From NCBI RefSeq assembly GCF_025151385.1, contig NZ_CP102287.1, positions 2,480,001-2,544,000 on the forward strand: 64,000 nt of DNA, in the 5' to 3' direction. Made by a program: the position numbers and the translations under genes. Within the stretch, counting starts at the first letter, position 1; every line of letters starts with the position of its first letter. Of this stretch, positions 1 through 8,751 are shown one piece after another. The notes under the pieces are model-generated. The model was not told the origin of the DNA, did no database searches, and saw only the letters and a program-made list of their open reading frames with translations. The DNA comes from Hoylesella buccalis ATCC 35310. GTDB taxonomy: Bacteria > Bacteroidota > Bacteroidia > Bacteroidales > Bacteroidaceae.

Positions 1-603
1 GTCTCGACTAATGACAAGGGAAACAAGGCAGGCACACCCATCCATGCCTCAGACATCGGCCGTGGTGTAGGCCACACTGCCGTGCAGAACAGGATGCGGA
101 AATCGAAGCAAGCCATCAAGCCGCTGATACCAACCGTTAGAAGAAAGATATTGGAAGTTATGCGTACCTCTCCAAAGACAGAGGAAGAACTTCGACAAAG
201 ATTGGAGGAACAGGGCTTGCGTGTGGCAATCCGAAAGAATGAAAGCGGACGTATCTATGGCATTACCTTCATAGACGACGAAGGAGGCGTTGCGCTCAAC
301 GGCTCACGATTGGGGAAGGGATATGCCGCCAATAAGTTTAACGAGTACTTCTCTAACCCTGCTCACAATCCATTCTTGGATGAATCGCTTTATGGTAATC
401 CGTCCGTTAGCCATGAACAGATAAATAACATGCAGTTATTACAACAAGACACAGAGGAAGGCGACAACCTTGTTGATGAACTAATCGACGATATGGTGGG
501 AGAAACTTTCTCTGCATCGGGCAATGATGATTGGAAAGAAGCGGCATGGCAGCGTAAACTCCGAAAGCAAAGTAAGGTAAATCTTAGACGAAGAAAACAT
601 TAA
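1..603 (+). CDS. Relaxase / mobilization nuclease (MobB-like), C-terminal part
   Basis: This is the 3' end of a gene that enters from the left edge: the frame is open from base 1 (VSTNDKGNKAG...) through the GTG at 82 that an ORF caller would pick, so that GTG is not the true start. The motif HASDIGRGVGHTAVQNRM and the basic C-terminus (KQSKVNLRRRKH) resemble Bacteroidales relaxases that nick the element at oriT; the catalytic N-terminus is outside the window. The coupling-protein gene follows 65 bp downstream on the same strand, the usual mobB-mobC order. The family call rests on context and the C-terminal motif, not on visible catalytic residues. Confidence 0.75.
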   Translation, partial: VSTNDKGNKAGTPIHASDIGRGVGHTAVQNRMRKSKQAIKPLIPTVRRKILEVMRTSPKTEEELRQRLEEQGLRVAIRKNESGRIYGITFIDDEGGVALNGSRLGKGYAANKFNEYFSNPAHNPFLDESLYGNPSVSHEQINNMQLLQQDTEEGDNLVDELIDDMVGETFSASGNDDWKEAAWQRKLRKQSKVNLRRRKH

Positions 604-618
604 ATAAACGAGCAATTC

Positions 619-644
619 CAACTCCCCTCCTTTCGGAGGGGTTG
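619..644. repeat. CCCCTCC/GGAGGGG hairpin between relaxase and coupling protein genes
   Basis: A 7-bp GC stem (624-630 with 635-641, TTTC loop), extended by CAA/TTG, is followed by more G-rich sequence to 652. It lies in the gap between two co-oriented mobilization genes. It could be an mRNA stability or attenuation hairpin, or a copy of a dispersed palindromic repeat; I cannot tell which from one copy. Confidence 0.6.
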
Positions 645-668
645 GGGGGAGGCTACAAATACATTATT

Positions 669-2672
669 ATGGCACAAGAAGATGATTTAAGGGCATTGGG
701 TAAAGTTATGGACTTTATGCGGGGTATATCTGTGATATTCCTCCTGATTAACTGTTATTGGTTTTGTTACGAGGCATTCCAGCAATGGCATTTCACATTG
801 AGCATCATCAACAAAATACTGATGAATTTTGAGCGGACTACGGGCTTGTTCTCGTCCATCCTTTGGACGAAACTCTTTTGTGTGGTTTTCCTTGCGCTCT
901 CCTGTTTAGGTACAAAAGGCGTGAAGGAAGAGAAAATCACATGGCCAAAGATTTGGACGGTGCTTTTCGCAGGTTTTGTGCTCTTTTTTCTGAATTGGTG
1001 GCTGTTGGCATTGCCCATTGGTAAGGTGGGTACTGCTTCGCTCTATATCTTTACGCTGTCTGTGGGCTATATCTGTCTGCTGATGGCAGGTGTGTGGATG
1101 AGCCGACTGCTCAAAAACAACTTGATGGACGATGTGTTCAATACCGAGAATGAGAGCTTTATGCAGGAAACTCGGTTGATGGAGAACGAATACTCGGTAA
1201 ACCTTCCTACACGATTCTACTATAAGAAGAAGTGGAACAAGGGCTGGATCAATGTAGTCAATCCATTCCGTGCCTCGATGGTGCTCGGCACACCCGGCTC
1301 TGGTAAGTCATACGCTATCGTGAACAACTACATCAAGCAACAGATAGAGAAAGGCTTTGCCATGTATATCTATGATTATAAGTTTCCCGACCTTTCCGAG
1401 ATTGCCTACAACCATTTGCTCAACCACCTTGATGCCTACCAAGTAAAGCCTCAGTTCTATGTGATTAACTTTGATGACCCACGCAAATCGCACCGCTGCA
1501 ATCCTATCAATCCTGCTTTTATGACGGATATATCGGATGCCTACGAGAGTGCCTATACCATTATGCTTAATCTGAACCGTTCGTGGATTCAGAAGCAAGG
1601 AGATTTTTTCGTCGAATCACCGATTATCTTGCTTGCCGCCATTATCTGGTTTCTGAAGATATATGAGAACGGCAGGTATTGCACCTTTCCACATGCCATA
1701 GAATTCCTGAACCGTCCCTACGCACAGATATTTCCGATACTTACTTCCTACGATGAGCTTGCCAACTACCTTTCTCCCTTTATGGATGCTTGGGAGGGCG
1801 GAGCGCAAGACCAGCTACAGGGACAGATTGCCAGTGCCAAGATACCGCTTTCACGTATGATTTCGCCAGCTCTCTATTGGGTAATGACAGGTGATGATTT
1901 CTCACTTGACATCAACAATCCCAATGAGCCGAAAGTCCTTGTTGTGGGTAACAATCCCGACCGTCAGAATATCTACTCGGCTGCACTTGGTTTGTATAAC
2001 AGCCGTATCGTGAAGCTCATCAACAAGAAGAAGCAACTCAAATCCTCAGTGATTATCGACGAGTTGCCGACAATCTACTTCCGTGGTTTGGACAATCTGA
2101 TTGCCACTGCACGAAGTAATAAAGTAGCAGTGTGTCTGGGTTTTCAGGACTTTTCGCAGCTTACCCGTGACTATGGGGATAAGGAGAGCAAAGTGATTCA
2201 GAATACGGTAGGCAATGTTTTCTCCGGGCAAGTCGTCGGAGAAACGGCCAAGACGCTTTCTGAACGATTTGGAAAGGTTCTCCAGCAACGACAGTCTATG
2301 ACCATCAACCGTAACGACAAATCCACTTCCATTTCAACACAGATGGATAGTCTTATCCCTGCAAGTAAGATTTCCAACCTTACACAAGGTATGTTCGTTG
2401 GAGCAGTATCTGACAACTTCGATGAACGCATCGACCAGAAGATTTTCCATGCTGAAATAGTGGTGGATAGTGTCAAAGTCTCCGCTGAGATGAAAGCCTA
2501 TCTATCAATTCCTGTGATTGTTGAGTTCACAGATGAAGAGGGGAAAGATACTCTCAAAGAAACAATAGAGGAAAATTATAAACGAGTGAAGAGAGAGGTT
2601 TTAAATCTTGTTGGCAAGGAAACGGAAAGGATAAAGTCTGATCCATCATTATCACATCTTATCAAAGATTAA
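669..2672 (+). CDS. TraG/MobC-type conjugative coupling protein (YWFCY domain)
   Basis: Type IV coupling ATPase expected to bring the relaxase-DNA complex to the mating channel at the inner membrane. I choose the ATG at 669 (MAQEDDLRALG) over the upstream GTG at 642, which lies in the hairpin region; this gives 667 residues. The N-terminus has several hydrophobic segments (to about residue 150) including the NCYWFCY signature. Walker A GTPGSGKS is at about 207-214 and Walker B SVIIDELP at about 459-466, followed by the conserved ATARSNKV stretch. It lies directly downstream of the relaxase gene and probably shares its transcript. The family assignment is firm. Confidence 0.93.
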   Translation: MAQEDDLRALGKVMDFMRGISVIFLLINCYWFCYEAFQQWHFTLSIINKILMNFERTTGLFSSILWTKLFCVVFLALSCLGTKGVKEEKITWPKIWTVLFAGFVLFFLNWWLLALPIGKVGTASLYIFTLSVGYICLLMAGVWMSRLLKNNLMDDVFNTENESFMQETRLMENEYSVNLPTRFYYKKKWNKGWINVVNPFRASMVLGTPGSGKSYAIVNNYIKQQIEKGFAMYIYDYKFPDLSEIAYNHLLNHLDAYQVKPQFYVINFDDPRKSHRCNPINPAFMTDISDAYESAYTIMLNLNRSWIQKQGDFFVESPIILLAAIIWFLKIYENGRYCTFPHAIEFLNRPYAQIFPILTSYDELANYLSPFMDAWEGGAQDQLQGQIASAKIPLSRMISPALYWVMTGDDFSLDINNPNEPKVLVVGNNPDRQNIYSAALGLYNSRIVKLINKKKQLKSSVIIDELPTIYFRGLDNLIATARSNKVAVCLGFQDFSQLTRDYGDKESKVIQNTVGNVFSGQVVGETAKTLSERFGKVLQQRQSMTINRNDKSTSISTQMDSLIPASKISNLTQGMFVGAVSDNFDERIDQKIFHAEIVVDSVKVSAEMKAYLSIPVIVEFTDEEGKDTLKETIEENYKRVKREVLNLVGKETERIKSDPSLSHLIKD

Positions 2673-2712
2673 TTCAGGGTGAAAAAGGAAGAAATATCCT
2701 TAAAAAGAACGA

Positions 2713-2757
2713 CAGAAGAAGGATAAATTTTATCAGATAAATTTTATCCCTCTTCTG
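2713..2757. terminator. Bidirectional terminator between convergent genes
   Basis: A long inverted repeat pairs 2713-2727 with 2743-2757 (one mismatch), with a further TTATC/GATAA stem in the loop. It sits exactly between the plus-strand coupling gene (stop 2672) and the minus-strand protease gene (stop 2772), as expected for a shared terminator. Confidence 0.7.
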
Positions 2758-2771
2758 CATATAAAAGATAA

Positions 2772-4580
2772 TTATTTCTTGGAGATCTCAAATACAGAAC
2801 CTTTCGTTATGGTGAATGGAGCATCAATAGTTACAATATTACCATATGTGAACTTCAAATATGAATTGCTTGTAACATTAAAATTTTTTGCTTTAATAAT
2901 CCATCCTGCTACATTTCTATTGGATGTTACTGTTTGATCATAGAAGTAAACAATCCCTCCTTGTGCTGCTGAAACAGCTGAAAAGGCATCGCAGATACCA
3001 TATCCCATTTGCTCATTCCAAGTTCCATTCGTTCTATCAGGTAAAGTAGAATATACATAATTTCCTGCCTTTTGTGCAGTTTGTTCTATTATATCTACAA
3101 CATCTTTTCTTGTCAATTCTGGATTAATAGATAAAACTAATGAAGCGATGGCACTCACATGAGGAGCTGCCATAGAAGTACCACTCATCTCATCAAGACC
3201 ATTGTTAGGAACTGTTGATAAAATATTACTACCTGGTGCAACAACATCAAGAGCTTTCCCATAAGATGAAAAACTAGATTTTTTATCCCTTTGGTCTACG
3301 GAACCAACAACAAGAATGTCTGGATGGAAATTTGCGGGATAATCTGGCACTGATTTATTATAATTTCCAGAAGCAAAAACAACAATCATTCCTTTCCCAT
3401 TCCTACCAGAAGTCATTGCGGTCCTAATAGCATCTTCCAAGATAGCACTATGCATTTCTTTGTAAAAGGCTCCACCCTGATCTCCCCAAGAGTTGTTGAT
3501 AACATCAACATTGTGAGATGTCGCATATCCAAACCCTGTTGCTAACTCGCTACTAATAGTTGGCGAAATGTACAATCCATGACTGATGGATAAAATTGTG
3601 GATTGAGGGGCAAGACCTGCTATTTGAATTCCATTATGGTTTGCACCTATAATACCTCCTACATGAGTACCGTGCCTTCCACGTACAACAGATGGAGAAT
3701 GACCATTATGTATGTCATATGACAATGGACTATAATTATTCGCGAACTCTCTATGGTTTTGATCTACACCTTGGTCTAAAACCGCAACAGTAATTTGAGG
3801 TTTGCCTTTAGTTAATTTCCAAGCATTGCACGCATTGACCTTTTCTAGTCCCCATTGCCGATTAAAATCAGGCTCAGAGGTACAATTATTTGTCTTAAAA
3901 TTAAACATAAAAGCAGGGTCTACATCCGCAAATTTGCCTGTTTCGTAGAATTTGTTTGAAGTTTCCAAACCATTAGAATTTATCGGCGACTTTAGAATGT
4001 ACCAATTAGGCATGTAATCAACTTCCTTTATAACCTTTGCGTCAAAGTCTTTCGCAACACTTTGGAGAAGATTATAGTCTTGAGATGATTTTAACTTTAT
4101 ATAAAAGTACTCACTTGTTGATATATAGTCTTGTTCATCAAGTCCAAACACTGGCGCAACTTGAACATCTTTGTTTCCTTTCAATTTTTGTATCATTGAA
4201 CTAAGAATTCCATTCGTAGTTACATTGCCAACTGGTCTTATTTCAACTATTTTCCAAAAACGCGACTGAGAGCCTTTTTGGCTTTGTACTGCTTGCTTTG
4301 TTGTAATTGTAGAAACAGCAGAATTTTTCAAGTCAATAGCCACTAACTTTGAACTATCGGATGATGAAATATAGTATAAATTTCGTAAAGAAGATATTTC
4401 TATTTTTTTACCATTATACCAATAATAATAATCCGTTGGGCGTCTGTGGCTTGCTCGTGTCGAAATTTGATTATCGGACTTGTTAATGATATTATTATCT
4501 ATTACATCACTACAAGATATAATTACCACAGAAGAGCAAATCAACGCCGTATAAAGTAGTATAAAATTCTTGTATCTCAT
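2772..4580 (-). CDS. Secreted subtilisin-like serine protease, lipoprotein (peptidase S8)
   Basis: A 602-residue protein with a lipoprotein signal peptide (lipobox IISC, Cys23), so it is probably outer-membrane anchored and surface or periplasm facing. Residues about 25-240 form a propeptide-like region. The S8 catalytic triad is complete: Asp269 (VAVLDQGVD), His303 (GRHGTHVGG) and Ser469 (SGTSMAAPH), with oxyanion Asn406 (FASGN). A C-terminal beta-rich extension of about 75 residues follows. It starts 6 bp after the S74-protein gene and is the last gene of a three-gene operon in element cargo; base composition is AT-rich compared with the flanking transfer genes. The substrate is unknown. 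Confidence 0.92.
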   Translation of the reverse strand: MRYKNFILLYTALICSSVVIISCSDVIDNNIINKSDNQISTRASHRRPTDYYYWYNGKKIEISSLRNLYYISSSDSSKLVAIDLKNSAVSTITTKQAVQSQKGSQSRFWKIVEIRPVGNVTTNGILSSMIQKLKGNKDVQVAPVFGLDEQDYISTSEYFYIKLKSSQDYNLLQSVAKDFDAKVIKEVDYMPNWYILKSPINSNGLETSNKFYETGKFADVDPAFMFNFKTNNCTSEPDFNRQWGLEKVNACNAWKLTKGKPQITVAVLDQGVDQNHREFANNYSPLSYDIHNGHSPSVVRGRHGTHVGGIIGANHNGIQIAGLAPQSTILSISHGLYISPTISSELATGFGYATSHNVDVINNSWGDQGGAFYKEMHSAILEDAIRTAMTSGRNGKGMIVVFASGNYNKSVPDYPANFHPDILVVGSVDQRDKKSSFSSYGKALDVVAPGSNILSTVPNNGLDEMSGTSMAAPHVSAIASLVLSINPELTRKDVVDIIEQTAQKAGNYVYSTLPDRTNGTWNEQMGYGICDAFSAVSAAQGGIVYFYDQTVTSNRNVAGWIIKAKNFNVTSNSYLKFTYGNIVTIDAPFTITKGSVFEISKK

Positions 4581-4586
4581 AGGATT

Positions 4587-5201
4587 CTATTTTTTATTTT
4601 TAAGAAGTTCTATTTCCGTTTGTAAAGATTTGATAGCGTCAATCATTACAGGGATAAGTGCAGTATAGTTAATCAATTTCTTACCTTCCGCATCAGTTAA
4701 AACTACATTAGGTAAAACTTTTTCAACCTCTTGTGCGAGTAGACCTATTTCCCTTTCATCTCCTCCTTTCCTTAGTAAAGAAGCCTCTCTAGTAGGTTTA
4801 TCTGAAAAAGAGTATGACACGGGACGCAATTTGAGAATGCAATTTAATCCATTTTGTAAAGAACGAATATTAGATTTCGCTCTTGCATCAGAGTAATTAT
4901 AAACATCCTTAACTTGAATACTGTTGAAAGTACTTGTCTGTGTATTGTAGAATACAACTTGGTCGGCATGACTAGCCAAACGGGTACCAACAGGTGAGAC
5001 GTCAATTTGGAAAAAATTGCTTGTCTTACACTTGAAGTACATTCCAAGACCTTCAATGGTTTGTTTGTAGAAACCATAGGGTGCAGTATTGCCAATTGTT
5101 AATTGACCATTACTGTACAATTTCATTTGTGCATTTGCAGTTACACAAAAAAGAGCAAAAACTAAAGCAGAAACAGCTTTCTTAACCATTAAATTTTTCA
5201 T
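4587..5201 (-). CDS. Secreted protein with peptidase S74 / tail-fibre chaperone domain
   Basis: A 204-residue protein with a signal peptide (MKNLMVKKAVSALVFALFC, cleavage after ANA about residue 24). The C-terminal half carries the intramolecular chaperone signature SDARAKSNI at 104-112, then KLRPVSYSF and IGLLAQEVEKVLP, typical of phage tail-spike chaperones that trimerise a fibre and cut themselves off at the serine. The helical C-terminus (SLQTEIELLKNKK) would form the trimer coil. The N-terminal part is short and beta-like. Its gene lies 6 bp before the secreted S8 protease gene and 77 bp after a methyltransferase gene, all minus strand. The role of the passenger segment is not known. Confidence 0.85.
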   Translation of the reverse strand: MKNLMVKKAVSALVFALFCVTANAQMKLYSNGQLTIGNTAPYGFYKQTIEGLGMYFKCKTSNFFQIDVSPVGTRLASHADQVVFYNTQTSTFNSIQVKDVYNYSDARAKSNIRSLQNGLNCILKLRPVSYSFSDKPTREASLLRKGGDEREIGLLAQEVEKVLPNVVLTDAEGKKLINYTALIPVMIDAIKSLQTEIELLKNKK

Positions 5202-5278
5202 TGCTGTCAGGTTTTAATTAATAATTTGAGATTATGAAATCGCTTTTCGGAAGTAAGATTACCTTGTTTAATAATTTA

Positions 5279-6049
5279 TTATGATAATAAATAGAAGCAA
5301 GACGTTGTGAAAAAATTACGAATATAGGGTATTTTCCCAATTGTCGGATGTAATAGGCGAGGCCTTAACTTAAATTTCACCTCATAATGCGGATTTATGA
5401 AAAACAGAGTTCTATCAAGAACTCTAAATTTCTTTTCTATCAATTTCTCAAAAAGCTCAATAGGACATTTTGTCTTTTTGATGCTAAGTAATTCCTTAAT
5501 TGTATCTTCTTTTTCTCTCCCAAGTTTGAGAAGGCTTTCGTATAAAATTTTAGGTAACAAATGAAACCAAGGAAGATGAGAAAGGAACTTTCCTCTACAA
5601 ATTTGTTGATGTCCTCCAAACGGCATTTGCCACGCAGGAAAAGAGATAAAAACAACCCCTCGTGGGGCAAGAAATCTTTTTAAGGAAGATATAAAAAAAG
5701 ACTTATTCTCTATATGTTCTAAAACATCGTGACAAATTATTAAATCAAAAAGCCCATCCTTCCCTTTAATATCAAATATATCTGAAGCAAAAAATTCTCC
5801 TGCAGCATTGGCTTCATGAAAGAACTTTTTAGCATCACTAATTCTGCATTCTGCCAAATCAACCCCAAGAGTGTTGCATCCCTTTTTAGAAAAAGGCAAA
5901 AGATTTCCTCCGTCACCACAACCTATTTCCAAAACATTTATTCCATGAGTTATTTCCTTATATTTTTCGATATAAGGAATAAAATATTTTTGGCTTGTTG
6001 TGGAAAGTTCATGAAAATATAGCTTTCTATCAGATTGTCGGTATTGCAT
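5279..6049 (-). CDS. Class I SAM-dependent methyltransferase
   Basis: A 256-residue protein with the SAM-binding glycine motif VLEIGCGDGG (about residues 39-48), an acidic strand end (LGVDL) and the motif LIICHDVLEHI, all typical of class I methyltransferases acting on small molecules or sugars. No DNA-methylase NPPY motif is present. It is the first gene of the three-gene cargo operon with the S74 and S8 proteins. Substrate not predictable; the C-terminal 80 residues are basic and aromatic. Confidence 0.85.
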   Translation of the reverse strand: MQYRQSDRKLYFHELSTTSQKYFIPYIEKYKEITHGINVLEIGCGDGGNLLPFSKKGCNTLGVDLAECRISDAKKFFHEANAAGEFFASDIFDIKGKDGLFDLIICHDVLEHIENKSFFISSLKRFLAPRGVVFISFPAWQMPFGGHQQICRGKFLSHLPWFHLLPKILYESLLKLGREKEDTIKELLSIKKTKCPIELFEKLIEKKFRVLDRTLFFINPHYEVKFKLRPRLLHPTIGKIPYIRNFFTTSCFYLLS

Positions 6050-6525
6050 ATATTCTTAACTGTATTAGTTCTTTTTACAAAGAAAGCAAAAAAAAACAAA
6101 TAAGCAAACTAATATCATTATTTTTTTTGCAAGTACCATAAAAATACCAATAAGACGGTATGACTTGCGGAGTTTTTACAAAAAAAAACTTATCTGTATA
6201 TACCTAATATTGGTGATATTATTCTATATAGTATGTATCAATGGTTTAATATTAAATCTGCCTCATCCAACATTTGGTGTGATAGAGTGTAATAACAGAA
6301 GTTCAACATCTCCTTTTTCATTAAAACTTCATGTTCTCAGATAGCGAAGAAATCGACATCATATTTTGGTAAGTAATCAAATTAAGGTTTACAAAACACC
6401 TTTCAATAATACCTTTATTTTCCCTTCTTTTCCCGTGAATTCTTTATGTTATAAACAATCTGATTATTGCTTATATCTTTGTCGTTCAACATAGTAACTC
6501 AATAACAAATAAATAACAAATAATT
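6050..6525. other. AT-rich intergenic region with divergent promoters
   Basis: 476 bp without a credible gene, between the divergent methyltransferase and DUF3945-fragment genes. It is very AT-rich with homopolymer runs. A GCAAGT (about 6130) / ACTTGC (about 6170) pair is visible, with no further structure of note apart from the -7 element at 6474. Confidence 0.6.
6474..6481 (+). promoter_or_regulatory. -7 element (TATCTTTG) of the DUF3945 fragment
   Basis: TATCTTTG matches the Bacteroidetes -7 consensus TAnnTTTG. The surrounding bases (TTGCT before, GTTC after) align with those upstream of the intact DUF3945 gene at 18577-18584, so the promoter was duplicated with the gene. No clean -33 element is seen. 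Confidence 0.5.
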
Positions 6526-6831
6526 ATGGAACCAAAAGACAATGACAACTATGTGCTGGTCTTGGAAGACCGCACTGAGGTAAAGAACGAGAAAGAAACG
6601 GGAAAACTCTCCGTAGTATCCGGTATTGACGACAAGGGTAACCTTAAAACCACCGAAGTAATCGCTGCCAATCAGGCAGCGTTCTTGAAGTTTAACAACA
6701 AGGACGGACTTCTAAAAAACTTCATGAGCAATTTTCTACGTCAGTTCAACGAGCCGTCCCGTTTCGGACTCTACAAGGTAGTAGCTAACAACGTAGAACA
6801 AGGTGTGGCATCGCTCCACACCATGCTTCAG
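6526..6831 (+). pseudogene. Truncated DUF3945 gene, 5' end only
   Basis: The first 102 codons (MEPKDNDNYVLVLEDRTEV...) match the N-terminus of the intact DUF3945 protein at 18625, ending at the codons for HTMLQ. After 6831 the frame runs 35 codons into antisense of a barrel-protein gene and stops at 6936, so the product is a chimera with no DUF3945 repeat. Bases 6741-6831 differ from 18840-18930 at only one position, whereas 6526-6740 are only about 70% identical. This marks a recombination joint. Confidence 0.85.
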
Positions 6832-7275
6832 ATCCACGCATACGCCCGGACGCACCCCTACCTCAAAGCCATGATGCCTGTAAGTTCCGGCAGAACCGAC
6901 GGGAGTGATGTAGTTGTAGCCGAAACCGCCGTCTAAATACAGGTTGAACAGTCCTTTATGCAGATAGTAGTAGCGTACGAAAGGTGACAGTTTCAGGGCA
7001 TGGGTTTTCTCTCGTCCGTTCTCGCCACGTTCCGAGCCGAAGGCATAACCCAACATGATGCCCGTAGCCCATGTCTCGTTGAACCGCCAGCCTACCTCGG
7101 GATACAACTGTAGCGTAGTGGCTTTGGTCTTGGTGTTGTTCTAATAAGTGACGGCACCGCCTGCAAACAGTCCTCCCTCGTGGTCGTCCTTGTGAAAAGG
7201 CGAAACGGTCTGTTCCTGTGCCCACCCGAAAAAGGGAATGAACGATAAGATAAAGGTGAATATCGTTTTATTCAT
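6832..7275 (-). pseudogene. Broken outer-membrane beta-barrel protein gene
   Basis: The ATG at 7275 begins a signal peptide (MNKTIFTFILSFIPFFGWAQ). The frame meets an in-frame TAG just after GGAVTY (about codon 45), resumes as an open frame with barrel-like strands (TTLQLYPEVGWRFNETWATG, SPFVRYYYLHK, FNLYLDGGFGYNY) and is cut at 6832, where DUF3945 antisense sequence begins. It therefore has both a nonsense mutation and a lost C-terminus. It resembles OmpW/opacity-type porin-family proteins and is oriented like the heme operon upstream of it. Confidence 0.75.
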
Positions 7276-7333
7276 TGTTGAAAATAACGAGATTTATTGG
7301 AAAAGTGAACAGTATTCATTACGTGAGATAAAA

Positions 7334-7377
7334 AAACGCATTATATCATTAAGACAAGTGCGTTTCTTATAATGATA
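7334..7377. terminator. Interlocked inverted repeats downstream of the heme operon
   Basis: AAACGCA 7334-7340 pairs with TGCGTTT 7359-7365, and TATCATTA 7344-7351 pairs with TAATGATA 7370-7377. The two stems interleave, so they are mutually exclusive or form a pseudoknot. Their place just after the last gene of the minus-strand operon suggests a terminator. Confidence 0.45.
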
Positions 7378-7383
7378 AAAGGC

Positions 7384-7773
7384 TTACGCCTCCTTATACC
7401 ATTTCCACGACTCATAGGCAAGCGTTATGCTCAGCACAACTAGCATGGGGTGGATAAAGAGCTGTGGAAACTCGAAAGTGAATATAAGCTCCGTGCAATG
7501 TGCTGTGCAAAACAGTGCAATGAGTGCGGCAAGGCAGAAATGCACTAACTTATACCGACTTTTACAGGCATAGAGCGAAAGCAGCAGTCCCGTCATCGGC
7601 AAGGTGACAGAAACGACCGCCATCAACACAAGCATCGACATAGGAGCCACACCGTCATTGGAGATTGCTATGTTTGCATTCCAGAAAAGGGGTATCATAT
7701 CCATTAATGAATGTGCAGACATACCTGCAATTATCGACACCCAGAGAATAGAGATTTTGAAATTTTCTTTCAT
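7384..7773 (-). CDS. Small multi-pass membrane protein of the heme operon
   Basis: From ATG 7773 (MKENFKISILWVS) the product has 129 residues and about four hydrophobic helices. The upstream start at 7854 would overlap the preceding gene and put charged residues before the first helix, so I prefer 7773. It is the last gene of the operon. The family is not recognised. A short histidine/cysteine motif (FCTAHCTELIF) lies in the third helix and could bind a cofactor, but this is conjecture. Confidence 0.65.
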   Translation of the reverse strand: MKENFKISILWVSIIAGMSAHSLMDMIPLFWNANIAISNDGVAPMSMLVLMAVVSVTLPMTGLLLSLYACKSRYKLVHFCLAALIALFCTAHCTELIFTFEFPQLFIHPMLVVLSITLAYESWKWYKEA

Positions 7774-7850
7774 CGTTGAAGTTTTTTTATCAAGACCGGC
7801 TATCAAGCCGTCTTTTGGGTTTATGATTAGGTTTGCTATATGCGTGGAGT

Positions 7851-8732
7851 TCAATCATTCGTCTTAGCTCTCCTGTGCTGTTTGCTCTTTATCCAAAGAT
7901 AAAAGCCGAGAACAATGAAGACCGCGAGGATTGCAATCATCTGCAACCTGTACTTCTCGGGCTCAACCCAGAATTCCTTAAAGAAATTGATGCGACCGAG
8001 AATTTCCACGGGCGTCCAGAATACGATGACCGTGGCTATCGCCATACGTATGTTTGCTCCCCACGAGGCGATGCGCAGTTGTTTAAGGAACATGAACACT
8101 GATGCCACGAGGCAGCCCAGGCCCACGAAAAACGTCACGGGATGGTGGTCGCCGACGAAGCGTTTGTCGTAACAGAACATCAGCAGCAGGTACAGTCCCC
8201 ACAGCATCATGTTGAGTTCCATGAACGTCACGATGCTCGTGTGGCGTGTCATGGGCTGGGCAGCGATGACCTTGCGGCGGCTGCGGAACACCATTTTCTG
8301 TATCCACGTGATGAAGTCGCAGCCGTTCTTGGTGCTGAAGATGTACATCGTCATCACCATCATCCACAGTCCGAATGAGGCCGGCATGATGAGATATTCG
8401 GGCTTGGTCACCACCACGCCGTTCTCCATTTCAGGCTGCACGCCGTAGCGGCGGGCATAGTAGAGGAAGAGAAATTCCACCCATCCCGTCCAGAAGAGCA
8501 GTCCGCCGAAGAGTCCCCACAGCGTCTGGCGGGTGTCGCCTTTCACGAACACGCCGACGATAACGAGGACAAGCCCCACGAAACCCATCGCAAACCCTGC
8601 TACATGCATGGCGCCCTCGTCCATAAACTTCTCCATTAGTATCATCAGCGCATGTCCCAACGGCATGGCAAAGAGTACCAGTAAGAACGATACGATAGTG
8701 CGCCAAGGATATATTTTACGTTTTGTATCCAT
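7851..8732 (-). CDS. Multi-pass inner-membrane protein next to HmuY
   Basis: A 293-residue protein with about eight predicted transmembrane helices and a basic C-terminus (KSKQHRRAKTND). It starts 19 bp after the HmuY-like gene and belongs to the same transcript. Such position is typical for inner-membrane partners of heme uptake systems, yet I do not see an ABC permease or other known signature, so the function is unknown. Confidence 0.75.
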   Translation of the reverse strand: MDTKRKIYPWRTIVSFLLVLFAMPLGHALMILMEKFMDEGAMHVAGFAMGFVGLVLVIVGVFVKGDTRQTLWGLFGGLLFWTGWVEFLFLYYARRYGVQPEMENGVVVTKPEYLIMPASFGLWMMVMTMYIFSTKNGCDFITWIQKMVFRSRRKVIAAQPMTRHTSIVTFMELNMMLWGLYLLLMFCYDKRFVGDHHPVTFFVGLGCLVASVFMFLKQLRIASWGANIRMAIATVIVFWTPVEILGRINFFKEFWVEPEKYRLQMIAILAVFIVLGFYLWIKSKQHRRAKTND

Positions 8733-8751
8733 TGATGATATGTTGTTATTA

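Noticed and set aside
6736..7107. 123-codon minus-strand frame taken as a complete gene
   Set aside because: Its C-terminus is antisense DUF3945 sequence and its start is internal; it is part of the broken barrel gene 6832-7275.
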